Below, piece by piece: positions 1-8,627 of a stretch of 29,094 nucleotides of DNA (positions are counted from its first letter, which is position 1; every line of letters starts with the position of its first letter). Source of the stretch: an uncultured Collinsella sp. (GTDB lineage Bacteria; Actinomycetota; Coriobacteriia; Coriobacteriales; Coriobacteriaceae); the NCBI GenBank assembly GCA_959605475.1, contig CAUHFS010000031.1:1-29094 (forward strand). The letters are read 5' to 3'. The notes under the pieces were generated by a model, which did not search any database, was not told the DNA's origin, and saw only the letters and a list, made by a program, of their open reading frames with translations. The translations under genes and the position numbers were made by a program.

Positions 1-1779
1 GTTCCAGATCTTGGTCACAAACGACTTGGCCTGCTCGGTGCGCGGGCTGTCGATGAGCTTCTTGGTCTTCTTGTCGATGTTCGCGTCGAACTTGACGTCC
101 TGGTTGTTGGTGCACAGCGTAAGCAGGTTGAAGCGCATGGCGTCGGCGCCGTACATGCCAATGAGGTCCATGGGGTCTACGCCGTTGCCCTTGGACTTGG
201 ACATGCGGCTGCCGTCCTTGGCCAGAATCGTCGGGTAGATGACGACGTCCTTAAACGGCACCTCATCAAGGAAGTACAGCGAGCTCATGACCATGCGGGC
301 GACCCACAGCGCGATGATGTCGCGTGCGGTGACCAGCGCCGTCGTGGGGTGATGGCCCTCGAGCAGCTCCGGCTTTTGCGGCCAGCCCTGCGTGGCAAAG
401 GTCCATAGCTGCGAGCTGAACCAGGTATCCAGCACGTTCTCGTCCTGATGCACGTGATGGCCGCCGCACTTGGGGCACACGTCGGTGTCCTCGGTGAGGG
501 CGTCCTCCCAGCCGCAGTCCTCGCAGTAGAACACGGGGATGCGGTGGCCCCACCACAGCTGGCGGCTGATGCACCAATCCTTGAGGTTCTCCATCCAAGT
601 GGTGTAGGTCTGCGTCCAACGCGCGGGGTGGAAGGTGACCTTGCCGGAGTTGACGGCGTCGAGCGCCGGCCCCTTGAGTTTGTCGACGGCCACAAACCAC
701 TGCTCGGACAGCCACGGCTCCAGGGCGGAGTCGCAACGGTAGCAGTGCATGACGGAGTGGTCGAGCTCTTCGACGTGGTCGAGCAGGCCGTGCTCGTCGA
801 ACCACTTGACAACGGCCTCGCGGCACTCGTCGCGGTTCATGCCGGTAAACTCGCCATAGCCCTCGACGACCACCGCGTGCTCGTCGAAAATGTTGATCTG
901 CGGCAGGTCGTGGGCCTGACCCATGGCGTAGTCGTTGGGGTCGTGAGCCGGGGTGACCTTAACGAAGCCGGAGCCAAAGTTGGCATCAACGTGCCAATCC
1001 TCAAAGATGGGGATCTCGCGGTTGACGATCGGCAGCATGACGGTCTTGCCCACGAAGGCGGCCTTCTCGGGATCCTTCGGGGAGACGGCGACGCCCGTAT
1101 CGCCGAGCATGGTCTCGGGGCGCGTGGTGGCGACGACGATGTAGTCCTGGCCGTTGACCGGCTCGGTCAGCGGGTAGCGCAGGTGCCACAGGTGGCCCTT
1201 CTCGTCCTTGTACTCGGCCTCGTCGTCCGAGATGGCGGTGGTGCAGTTGGGGCACCAGTTGACGATGCGCTTGCCACGGTAGATCAGGCCGTCGTGGTAC
1301 CAGTCGCAGAAGACCTTACGCACGGCCTGGGCGTAATCCTCGTCCATGGTGAAGCGCTCGTTGTCAAAGTCGACGGAGCAGCCCATGCGCTTGATTTGCT
1401 CGACGATGATGCCGCCGTACTCGTGGGTCCAGTCCCAGCAAGCGTCGACAAACTTATCGCGGCCAATCTCCAGGCGGCTGATGCCCTCGCTCTTGAGCTT
1501 CTTGTCGACCTTGGTCTGTGTGGCGATACCGGCGTGGTCGGTGCCCAGCACCCAGCGCGTGGACTTGCCGCGCATGCGGGCCATACGGATGATGGCGTCC
1601 TGGATGGAGTCGTCGGTGGCGTGACCCATGTGGAGCTTGCCGGTCACGTTGGGAGGCGGAATGGTGACGGTGCAGTCGCCCACGCCCTCACGGCGCTTGT
1701 AGTAGCCGCCGTCAAGCCACTTCTGCAGGATCGCCGGCTCGTTGGTCGACGGATCGTAGTTCTTGGGCATTTCTTCCAT
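1..1779 (-). CDS. valS: valyl-tRNA synthetase, N-terminal 593 codons (cut by left edge)
   Basis: This class I aminoacyl-tRNA synthetase charges tRNA-Val in the cytoplasm and edits mischarged threonine. The frame stays open from the ATG at 1779 to base 1, so the C-terminal part (anticodon-binding domain and coiled coil) lies outside the window. The class I signature appears as PPPNVTGKLHMGHA near residue 45, and the second signature as RMSKSKGN near residue 550. The HMGHA form and the start MEEMPKNYDP favour ValRS over IleRS. A CP1 editing insertion with zinc-type cysteine pairs (CPNC, CEDC, CPKC) lies between the signatures. A GGGAGAG ribosome binding site lies just upstream of the ATG. The gene follows the clpX terminator and has its own leader with a strong hairpin. 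Confidence 0.95.
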   Translation of the reverse strand, partial: MEEMPKNYDPSTNEPAILQKWLDGGYYKRREGVGDCTVTIPPPNVTGKLHMGHATDDSIQDAIIRMARMRGKSTRWVLGTDHAGIATQTKVDKKLKSEGISRLEIGRDKFVDACWDWTHEYGGIIVEQIKRMGCSVDFDNERFTMDEDYAQAVRKVFCDWYHDGLIYRGKRIVNWCPNCTTAISDDEAEYKDEKGHLWHLRYPLTEPVNGQDYIVVATTRPETMLGDTGVAVSPKDPEKAAFVGKTVMLPIVNREIPIFEDWHVDANFGSGFVKVTPAHDPNDYAMGQAHDLPQINIFDEHAVVVEGYGEFTGMNRDECREAVVKWFDEHGLLDHVEELDHSVMHCYRCDSALEPWLSEQWFVAVDKLKGPALDAVNSGKVTFHPARWTQTYTTWMENLKDWCISRQLWWGHRIPVFYCEDCGWEDALTEDTDVCPKCGGHHVHQDENVLDTWFSSQLWTFATQGWPQKPELLEGHHPTTALVTARDIIALWVARMVMSSLYFLDEVPFKDVVIYPTILAKDGSRMSKSKGNGVDPMDLIGMYGADAMRFNLLTLCTNNQDVKFDANIDKKTKKLIDSPRTEQAKSFVTKIWN

Positions 1780-1799
1780 ATATCTCTCCCTGTCCCATC

Positions 1800-1839
1800 G
1801 GGGAGGAATGTAGGCTCGCTAGGGTCTGCATTCCTCCCC
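1800..1839 (-). promoter_or_regulatory. leader hairpin upstream of valS
   Basis: A perfect 11-bp inverted repeat (GGGGAGGAATG / CATTCCTCCCC) with an 18-nt loop lies 20 bases before the valS start codon, within its likely untranslated leader. No U-run follows, so it is not a simple terminator. It may act on mRNA stability or translation; that role is inference. Confidence 0.55.
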
Positions 1840-1860
1840 TTAGGTATCGATTACTTCAGT

Positions 1861-1889
1861 CTGATATGACTTCGCTGAGGCTTAAACAA
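1861..1889 (-). promoter_or_regulatory. candidate valS promoter
   Basis: On the minus strand TTGTTT and TATCAG are separated by exactly 17 bases. This is a moderate match to a sigma-70 promoter, placed just upstream of the leader hairpin and valS. Both hexamers deviate from consensus, so the call is tentative. Confidence 0.35.
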
Positions 1890-1933
1890 ACACACAGAAT
1901 AACACAGGTAGTTGGGGTTATTGCGTATATATA

Positions 1934-1969
1934 AAATAGCCTCCGACCGCGGATGGTCGGAGGCTATTT
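1934..1969 (-). terminator. Rho-independent terminator after clpX
   Basis: A 15-bp perfect stem, AAATAGCCTCCGACC and its complement, encloses a 6-nt loop and is followed on the minus strand by an AT-rich stretch. It lies about 20 bases past the clpX stop and closes the tig-clpP-clpX group. Confidence 0.9.
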
Positions 1970-1990
1970 GCAAGCACGTTTTTGTCAGGT

Positions 1991-3397
1991 TTACCCGTAG
2001 ATGCGTCGGGGCTGTTCTTCGCCCTTTACGGCAGCTTCGGTTACGATGACCTTGGCGACGCCCTCCTCGCTGGGGAGGTCGAACATCGTCTGCTGCAGCA
2101 CGTCTTCGCAGATGGCGCGCAGGCCGCGGGCGCCGGTCTTGCGGGCAAGCGCCATGCGGGCGATCTCGTGCAGGGCCGCGTCCTCAAACTCAAGATCGAC
2201 GTCCTCGAGCTGGAACATCTTACGGTACTGGCGCACCACGGCATTCTTTGGCTCGGTCAGGATCGACACCAGGTCGTCCTCGTCGAGCGCCTGCGTCTGG
2301 GTAACGACGGGCGTACGTCCCACGAACTCGGGGATCATGCCGAATGCATTGAGGTCCTGCGGGAGTACCTGGCGCAGCAGGTCGTTCTCGTCGACCGAGG
2401 TGGGGCCGGCGATCTCGGAGTTAAAGCCCACGCCCTTGTTGCCAACGCGATCGGCGATGATCTTATCCAGACCCACAAAGGCACCGCCGCAGATAAACAG
2501 GATGTTGGTCGTGTCGATCTGCAGCAGCTCCTGCTGGGGATGCTTGCGGCCGCCGGTGGGCGGAACGCTGGCCACCGTGCCCTCAAGAATCTTAAGCAGC
2601 GCCTGCTGAACACCCTCGCCCGAAACATCGCGGGTAATGGAGAGGTTCTCAGCCTTGCGGGCAATCTTGTCGATCTCGTCAACGTAGATGATGCCAACCT
2701 GTGCGCGCTCAATGTCGCCATCGGCAGCATTAATGAGCTTGAGTAGGATGTTCTCCACGTCCTCGCCCACATAGCCGGCCTCGGTGAGCGCGGTGGCATC
2801 GGCGATAGCAAACGGCACCTCAAGAATGCGCGCGAGCGTCTGGGCCAGCAGGGTCTTGCCGGTACCGGTGGGACCGAGCAGCAGGATGTTGGACTTGGCG
2901 AGCTCTACCTCGTCCATATCGTCATCGAACTGCGAGCCCATGTCGTCATCAAAGGCAGACACCGCAGCGCCGCCCTCAATCACGCGGCGATAGTGGTTGT
3001 ACACGGCCACCGACATGGCGCGCTTGGCGTCCTCCTGACCCATAACATAGGCCGAAAGCTCGTCATAGATCTCGTGCGGCGTCGGCACGTGCGTGATGAC
3101 CTGGCGATCGTCCTCGAGCTCAAAACCCTCGGTCTCGGGGTCCGCGGCGGGCTGGGATGCAGCCTGGCCGTGGTCGTTGAGGAAGCCCGGCAGCTTGCCG
3201 TTGCGGGCAGCGTCCATAAAGTCCGAAGCCAGCGACTCCTCAAGGATCTCGGAACAGGCGGCGACGCACTCGTCACAGATAAAGATGTTGGTCGGGCCCT
3301 TTACGAGGCGACGGACCTGGCCCTGCTCTTTTCCGCAGAAGGAGCAGCGGATGGGATTGCCGTTCTCGTCAAAGTTGTCCTGCATGTTTCCTGCCAT
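1991..3397 (-). CDS. clpX: ATP-dependent Clp protease ATP-binding subunit ClpX
   Basis: ClpX is the AAA+ unfoldase that feeds tagged proteins into ClpP. The N-terminal zinc domain shows CSFC and CDEC (Cys18, 21, 41, 44). Walker A is GPTGTGKT near residue 175, the pore loop is GYVGED, Walker B is IIYVDEIDKI, and a VGF tripeptide stands where the ClpP-docking IGF loop is expected. The protein has 468 residues, longer than the usual 420-430. The excess is an acidic linker at about 72-102 and an acidic insertion rich in DDDM at about 141-165, before Walker A. The ATG at 3397 begins one base after the clpP stop, with AAGGA upstream; an ATG at 3385 is an alternative start. The clpP-clpX pairing supports co-transcription. 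Confidence 0.97.
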   Translation of the reverse strand: MAGNMQDNFDENGNPIRCSFCGKEQGQVRRLVKGPTNIFICDECVAACSEILEESLASDFMDAARNGKLPGFLNDHGQAASQPAADPETEGFELEDDRQVITHVPTPHEIYDELSAYVMGQEDAKRAMSVAVYNHYRRVIEGGAAVSAFDDDMGSQFDDDMDEVELAKSNILLLGPTGTGKTLLAQTLARILEVPFAIADATALTEAGYVGEDVENILLKLINAADGDIERAQVGIIYVDEIDKIARKAENLSITRDVSGEGVQQALLKILEGTVASVPPTGGRKHPQQELLQIDTTNILFICGGAFVGLDKIIADRVGNKGVGFNSEIAGPTSVDENDLLRQVLPQDLNAFGMIPEFVGRTPVVTQTQALDEDDLVSILTEPKNAVVRQYRKMFQLEDVDLEFEDAALHEIARMALARKTGARGLRAICEDVLQQTMFDLPSEEGVAKVIVTEAAVKGEEQPRRIYG

Positions 3398-3398
3398 C

Positions 3399-4019
3399 CT
3401 AGGCATCCTTCGCGGCAAGATCGCGCGAGGTGACGATACGGTCGATCAGACCGTAGTCGAGGGCCTCGGCAGCCGTGAGGTAGTTGTCGCGCTCGGTATC
3501 GGCCTGGACCTTCTCGATGGGCTGGCCCGAGGCGTCGGACAGGATCTGGTTGAGCTCGCGACGGGTCTTCTTGATCTCCTCGGCAACGATCTCAATCTCG
3601 GTCTGCTGACCCTGGGCACCGCCGCTGGGCTGGTGAATCATGACCTTGGAGTGCGGCAGGCAGAAGCGCTTGCCCTTGGCGCCGGCCGAAAGCAGCACGG
3701 CAGCCATAGACGCGGCCATACCGACGCAGATGGTGGAGACCTGCGGCTTGATGAAGTTCATGGTGTCAAGAATCGCCAGGCCAGAGTAAACCTCGCCACC
3801 GGGCGAATTGATGTAGAGCGAGATATCCTTCTCGGCATCCTGGCTCTCAAGATGCAGCAGCTGGGCAACGACCAGGTTGGCGCTGACGGAGTTGATCTCC
3901 TCGCCCAAGAAGATGATGCGGTCGTTGAGCAGGCGCGAATAGATATCGTAGCTGCGCTCGCCGCGCGGCGTCTGCTCGATAACGTATGGCACGAGGGCGG
4001 AATCGAACTTAGCGATCAT
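3399..4019 (-). CDS. clpP: ATP-dependent Clp protease proteolytic subunit ClpP
   Basis: ClpP is the serine peptidase chamber that degrades substrates unfolded by ClpX. The catalytic serine is in GMAASMAA (Ser104) and the catalytic histidine in MIHQPSGG (His129). The oxyanion motif NSPGGEV is at 71-77. The predicted 206 residues match the family. Three in-frame ATGs lie close together (4031, 4025, 4019); the last is chosen because GGAG stands six bases before it. It sits between tig and clpX, a classical trigger factor-ClpP-ClpX order. Confidence 0.97.
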   Translation of the reverse strand: MIAKFDSALVPYVIEQTPRGERSYDIYSRLLNDRIIFLGEEINSVSANLVVAQLLHLESQDAEKDISLYINSPGGEVYSGLAILDTMNFIKPQVSTICVGMAASMAAVLLSAGAKGKRFCLPHSKVMIHQPSGGAQGQQTEIEIVAEEIKKTRRELNQILSDASGQPIEKVQADTERDNYLTAAEALDYGLIDRIVTSRDLAAKDA

Positions 4020-4064
4020 ACGCATCTCCATTTCTCTTACGGACCAATAGTGGTTCTAGACAAA

Positions 4065-4105
4065 CGTACGGTGCCCGCATGCTATGCATTGGCTGGCACC
4101 GTACG
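4065..4105 (-). promoter_or_regulatory. hairpin in the tig-clpP spacer
   Basis: A perfect 11-bp inverted repeat (CGTACGGTGCC / GGCACCGTACG) with a 19-nt loop lies in the 160-base gap between the tig stop and the clpP start. On the minus strand TTTGTCT follows, so it could be a weak terminator, an attenuator or an mRNA processing site between tig and clpP. Confidence 0.5.
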
Positions 4106-4181
4106 AAGCAACCGGATAACCGGCTTATAACTTTACCCCATCACGGGCACATACATGCGCTCGCGTGCAAGGTGGCGAGAA

Positions 4182-5480
4182 TTACTCGGCGTCCTTGGCG
4201 GTCTCGTCGACCTCAGTCACCTTGGCGTTCTCGACCAGGTGATCGACGGCCTTGGAGCGACGGATGGACTCGCGGACGGCAGGCATGCGGCCATCGGCGA
4301 TGAACTCGGCCTTGGAAGCCTCGACGTCCTTGACGCCAGCCTTCTCGAACTCGGCGTTGATATCGTCCTCGGTGACCTCAATCTTGAGCTCACGGGCGAG
4401 AGCGTCGAGCGCCAGGGACTCACGGGCAACGTCGTTGGCCTGCTTGTGCAGGTCGCCGATGAACTGCTCCATGGTCAGGCCGGAAGCGGGCAGCCAGGTG
4501 TCCAGCGTCATGCCGCGGGCAGCGAGGTTGGACAGGAAGTTCTGGCCAAGCTCCTCAAAGACGGACTGCTCGTAGTCGGCGTCCATCTCGTCGAGCTGCA
4601 GGCGCTCGGCGAGAGCGGAGACGCAACGGTTCTCCTTCTCGGCCGGAAGGCGGGAAGCCTTGTCCTGCTCGATCTCGATCTTGATGGCGTCGCGCATAGC
4701 GTCGATGCTGTCGAAGCCAAAGTCGGACTTGACGAGCTCGTCGGTGAGCTCGGGGGTGTTGCGGACCTTGATGCCCTTGACGGTGACCTCGACGGTGTGG
4801 GTCTCGGCCTCCTCGCCCTCCTCGGCCTCGTCGGTCCAGGTGACGGACTTGACGTCGTCAACGTTGGCGCCGATCAGAGCCTCGTTGAACTCGGCGGGGT
4901 TGCTGTCGCTACCGGCGATGAGCATACGGCCCTCGGCGGCAAAGTTGTCGGCGTTCTCGACGGCCTTGAGGTCGACGGTAACGTAGTCCTCGGACTCGAC
5001 AGCGCGGCCCTCGACGTCCTCGAAGGTGGCACGGTAGTTGAGGAGCATCTCGACCTGGTTGTTGATCTCGGACTCGGTGACCTCCGCAGGGGGCATCTCG
5101 ATCTCGACAGCGTCGAAGGAGGAGAGCTCAGCGGCGGGACGCAGGGAGAACTCGACGGTGTAGGTGTAGTCCTCGTGATCCTTGGCGAGGTCGAGCTCCT
5201 TGTAGTCACCGCTCTTGGTGGGGACGATGTCCAGCTCGTTGAGGACGGCGGGCTCGTTGGCGGCGATCAGGTCGTTGGTGGCCTGAGCGAGGGTAGCCTC
5301 GGCGCCAAGAGCGGAATCGATGACCGGACGGGGAGCCTTGCCGGCACGGAAGCCCGGGAAGCGGTACTTCTTGGCGGTTTCCTTGTAGGCCTTCTTGATC
5401 GCGGCGTCGACGTCGGCGGCCGGGATGGTGACCGTAGCGGTGAGCTTGGCGTCCTTGACGTCAGAAGCGGTGATGTTCAA
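4182..5480 (-). CDS. tig: trigger factor, ribosome-associated chaperone and prolyl isomerase
   Basis: Trigger factor binds the ribosomal exit tunnel and helps nascent proteins fold. The ribosome-docking signature GFRAGKAPRPV is near residues 43-53, followed by the FKBP-type isomerase region (acidic, with VTVDLKAVENADN) and a helical C-terminal chaperone domain. The TTG at 5480 gives MNITASDVKD and stands six bases after GAGGAGG, ideal spacing. A GTG at 5483 and an ATG at 5495 are possible but sit too close to, or before, that site. The predicted 432 residues are normal. The C-terminus is very acidic. tRNA-Leu lies just upstream on the same strand. Confidence 0.95.
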   Translation of the reverse strand: MNITASDVKDAKLTATVTIPAADVDAAIKKAYKETAKKYRFPGFRAGKAPRPVIDSALGAEATLAQATNDLIAANEPAVLNELDIVPTKSGDYKELDLAKDHEDYTYTVEFSLRPAAELSSFDAVEIEMPPAEVTESEINNQVEMLLNYRATFEDVEGRAVESEDYVTVDLKAVENADNFAAEGRMLIAGSDSNPAEFNEALIGANVDDVKSVTWTDEAEEGEEAETHTVEVTVKGIKVRNTPELTDELVKSDFGFDSIDAMRDAIKIEIEQDKASRLPAEKENRCVSALAERLQLDEMDADYEQSVFEELGQNFLSNLAARGMTLDTWLPASGLTMEQFIGDLHKQANDVARESLALDALARELKIEVTEDDINAEFEKAGVKDVEASKAEFIADGRMPAVRESIRRSKAVDHLVENAKVTEVDETAKDAE

Positions 5481-5571
5481 CACGTTCCTCCTCATACTGC
5501 CCAGCTTATCTGAGGTGCTGGTACCTTTATGCAACAAAGAGTCGCGACGGCCGAAGCCGACGCAGGTGCGA

Positions 5572-5655
5572 TGGTGCGGGCGAAAGGACTCGAACCTTCA
5601 CGGGAATCCCACCAGAACCTAAATCTGGCGCGTCTACCAATTCCGCCACGCCCGC
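5572..5655 (-). tRNA. tRNA-Leu, anticodon TAG
   Basis: The minus strand folds as a class II tRNA: acceptor stem GCGGGCG pairs with CGCCCGC and a 3' CCA is encoded. The anticodon arm CCAGA-TTTAGGT-TCTGG carries TAG in the 7-nt loop, a variable arm follows (TGGGATTCCCG), and the T loop reads GTTCGAG. It lies upstream of tig on the same strand. Confidence 0.95.
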
Positions 5656-5741
5656 ATGAACGCACAGACTACGAATGATAGCAGATACGAACGGCAAGCG
5701 CACGCACACGTTTTACAGGCTCACGACCTCACCACGAGTGC

Positions 5742-5771
5742 AAAAGGCGGGACGAGTTGTCCCGTCCCGCC
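5742..5771 (-). terminator. Rho-independent terminator after the molybdenum hydroxylase operon
   Basis: On the minus strand GGCGGGACG, an 8-nt loop and CGTCCCGCC are followed by TTTTGC. It starts about 25 bases after the stop codon of the hydroxylase large subunit. Confidence 0.85.
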
Positions 5772-5795
5772 AACTACGACTTGTTCGCTAACCCG

Positions 5796-8627
5796 CTACT
5801 CCCCCAGCAGCGCTTTCTCGGGCGTGATGGGCAGTGAGCGAACCTGATGGCCGGTGGCGTGCGCCACGGCCGAGGCCACGGCGGCGAGCGGCGTGTTGAT
5901 GACGACCTCGCCGATCGACTTGGCGCCAAACGGGCCCGTCGGCTCGTAGCTCGGCTCAAAGGCCACGCGAATGCTGCCGATATCCAAGCGCGTGGGCAGC
6001 TTGTAGCTCATAAAGTTGCCGGTGCGCAGACGGCCGCGTTCATCGTGCTCGACGATCTCGTAGAGCGCGTGACCGATACCCTGGGCAATGCCGCCCTCGG
6101 CCTGGACGCGCGCGAGCGCCTCGTTGATCACGGTGCCGCAGTCCACGGCCGCCGCGTAGTCCACAACAGTCACCTTGCCGGTGGCCTTGTCGACCTCGAC
6201 CTCGGCAATGCCGGCCATAAACGGCGGGGGCGAAACGGGCAGGCAGGCAGAGGCATGCGAGGTGAGCGCGTCGCCGCCCGCGATGTTCTTGACGCACAGG
6301 TTGGCAAAGTCGCGCAGCGTGAGATAGCGATTCTGCTCGCGCGCCGCGCGCTCGTCGGACAGGCGCACGTACTGGCCATCGAACACCACATCGGCGGCGT
6401 CCACGTCCCACATCTGGGCGGCCTTGGCGCAGATCTTCTCGCGCAGCTCGGTCGCGGCGTTCTTGGCTGCCAGACCCGTCACGTACGTGCCCGAGCTCGC
6501 GTACGAGCCGGCATCGAACGGCGAGACGTCGGTGTCCACGCCGCGCACCAAAATGAGCGAGCTCTCAACGCCCAGCTCCTCGGCGGCAATCTGCGCCAGG
6601 ATCGTGTCGACGCCCATGCCGTTGTCGGTGGCGCCGGTGCCGATGGTAATGAAGCCGTCCTCTTCCAAGCGCATGTCGATACCGGCGATGTCCACGTTGG
6701 AGATGCCCGAGCCCTGCATGGTGAGCGCGCAGCCAAGGGCGCGCACGCGGTCGCCCAGGTCCACGGCCAGCGGCTTGTCGCGCCAGCCGATCATGTCCAT
6801 CGCGCGCAGCAGGCAGCGGTCGAGTGCGCAGGCGTTGAGCTTCTCGTTGTAGTACTGCGGCATGGTCTCGCCCTCGTGCACCATGTTCTTAAGGCGCAGG
6901 TCGGCGGGATCCATGTGCAGCATGTCGGCGAGCTCGTTGACGGCACTCTCCACGGCAAACTGGCCCTGGGTGGCACCGTAGCCGCGATACGCGCCGCCGC
7001 GGTTGGTATTGGTGTAGACGGCGTCCCAGCTAAAGCGGCTTGCCTTCACATGGTTGTAGATGGGCAGGCTCTTGTGGCCCGAAAGGCCGATCGTCGTGGT
7101 GGCATGCTCGCCATAGGCGCCGGCGTTGGACAGCGTATGCAGGTCGATGGCCGTGATGGTGCCGTCGTTCATGGCGCCCAGCTTGACGGTCATCTGCATC
7201 TGGTGGCGCGAGTTGCCCGCAGTGATGGTCTCCTCGCGGGTGTAGCAGCAATAGCTCGGACGGCCGGTCTGCTGCGTCACAAACGCAACGAAGATCTCGC
7301 AGCAGCCCGTCTGCTTGGAGCCAAAGCCGCCGCCGATGCGCGGCTTGATGACCTGCACCTGCGACTGCGGGATATCGAGCGACTGCGCGACCATGCGGCG
7401 CACGTGGAAGGGCACCTGCGTAGAGGTGGTCACCGAGATGCGCCCAAACGCGTCGGTCATCGCGAAGGCTCGGAAGGTCTCCATGGGCGCAGTCTGCGTG
7501 GCCTGGCTGGTGTAGGTGCGGGTGAAGACGATGTCGCTCTGGGCGAACGCCTCGTCCAAGTCGCCAAAATCGCTGGTACCGCTACACACCAGGTTGCGAG
7601 CGACGTCGCCGCCCTGCGGGAACATAAAGGTCACGTCGCCCTCGGGGTGGACAACGATGTCGTTATCAAGTGCCTGGGTAAAGTCGAGCAGGGGCTCGAG
7701 TACCTCGTAGTCGACCTTGATGAGCTTGAGCGCCTTGTCGGCGGCCTCCTCGGTCTCGGCGGCGACGATCGCCACTTCCTCGTTTTGGTAGCGCACGAGG
7801 TTCTCAAGGATCAGACGGTCGTAGGGACTCGGCTGCGGATAGCTCTGGCCGGCGATGGTAAAGCGGCGCTTGGGCACGTCCTCGTAGGTGTAGACGCCCA
7901 CCACGCCCGGCACCTTCAGGGCGCGCGACGTATCGATGGAGCGGATCTTGGCGCGGGCATAGGGGCTGCGCTTGAGTTTGACGATGAGCGCGCCGGCGGG
8001 CACCATATCGCCCGTGTAAACGGGGCGACCCTCGAGAAGCGCCTTCGAGTCCTTCTTGGGCTGCTTGTGGGTAATCTGCTTGTAGGAGACACCGTCAGAG
8101 CTCGTGTCGTTGACGGGCAGCTCGGGCATCTCGAAGCCCACCTGTACGCCAGACTCGTTGAGGAAGCGAACGATGGCGCGCAGCTGGCTCTCGTAGCCGC
8201 TGCAGCGGCAGAGATTGCCGGCGAGCTGGCGCGAGAGCTCCTCGCGCGTGGCGACGAGGCTCGGGTCCTCCTTGGCGGCGCGGGCGAGCGCCAGCACGTT
8301 CATGATGAGGCCGGGGGCGCAGAAACCGCACTGCTCGGCGCCTTCGGCAGCCATCGCACGGGCGAGCGCCTCGGACTCGGCCTTGAGGCCCTCGAGCGTG
8401 GTAATGGAGCGGCCCTCAACACGGGCGGCGGGAACCGAGCAGCTCAGCACCGGGTCGCCATCGAGCCACACCGTGCACAGACCGCAGTTGGTGGTCTCAC
8501 AGGCGCAGCGCACCGACGCACAACCCTGCTCGCGCAACAGCGCAAAGAGCATGGTGTCGGGGGCAATCTGAACCTTGACCTTACGGCCGTTGAGCGTAAA
8601 GGAAAGATCGATGAGTTTGGCAGCCAT
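5796..8627 (-). CDS. XdhD-like molybdenum hydroxylase, fused [2Fe-2S] and molybdopterin subunit
   Basis: This 943-residue protein belongs to the xanthine dehydrogenase/aldehyde oxidase family, which hydroxylates purines or aldehydes with water as oxygen source. Residues 1-165 form the iron-sulfur part: plant-type cluster Cys43, 48, 51 and 63, and the helical cluster Cys100, 103, 140 and 142 (QCGFCAPG, NLCRCSGY). The rest is the molybdopterin domain, with RIGGGFGSKQ, RGGAYRGYGATQG and a C-terminal GAKSIGE that supplies the conserved catalytic glutamate. The ATG overlaps the TAA stop of the FAD subunit by one base, so the two are coupled. The fused order and length resemble E. coli XdhD (about 956 residues), a proposed selenium-dependent hydroxylase. 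The substrate cannot be told from sequence. Confidence 0.9.
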   Translation of the reverse strand: MAAKLIDLSFTLNGRKVKVQIAPDTMLFALLREQGCASVRCACETTNCGLCTVWLDGDPVLSCSVPAARVEGRSITTLEGLKAESEALARAMAAEGAEQCGFCAPGLIMNVLALARAAKEDPSLVATREELSRQLAGNLCRCSGYESQLRAIVRFLNESGVQVGFEMPELPVNDTSSDGVSYKQITHKQPKKDSKALLEGRPVYTGDMVPAGALIVKLKRSPYARAKIRSIDTSRALKVPGVVGVYTYEDVPKRRFTIAGQSYPQPSPYDRLILENLVRYQNEEVAIVAAETEEAADKALKLIKVDYEVLEPLLDFTQALDNDIVVHPEGDVTFMFPQGGDVARNLVCSGTSDFGDLDEAFAQSDIVFTRTYTSQATQTAPMETFRAFAMTDAFGRISVTTSTQVPFHVRRMVAQSLDIPQSQVQVIKPRIGGGFGSKQTGCCEIFVAFVTQQTGRPSYCCYTREETITAGNSRHQMQMTVKLGAMNDGTITAIDLHTLSNAGAYGEHATTTIGLSGHKSLPIYNHVKASRFSWDAVYTNTNRGGAYRGYGATQGQFAVESAVNELADMLHMDPADLRLKNMVHEGETMPQYYNEKLNACALDRCLLRAMDMIGWRDKPLAVDLGDRVRALGCALTMQGSGISNVDIAGIDMRLEEDGFITIGTGATDNGMGVDTILAQIAAEELGVESSLILVRGVDTDVSPFDAGSYASSGTYVTGLAAKNAATELREKICAKAAQMWDVDAADVVFDGQYVRLSDERAAREQNRYLTLRDFANLCVKNIAGGDALTSHASACLPVSPPPFMAGIAEVEVDKATGKVTVVDYAAAVDCGTVINEALARVQAEGGIAQGIGHALYEIVEHDERGRLRTGNFMSYKLPTRLDIGSIRVAFEPSYEPTGPFGAKSIGEVVINTPLAAVASAVAHATGHQVRSLPITPEKALLGE

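Noticed and set aside
1780..1930. T-box riboswitch upstream of valS
   Set aside because: The leader is only about 150 bases, lacks the T-box core that pairs with the tRNA acceptor end, and has no antiterminator/terminator pair.
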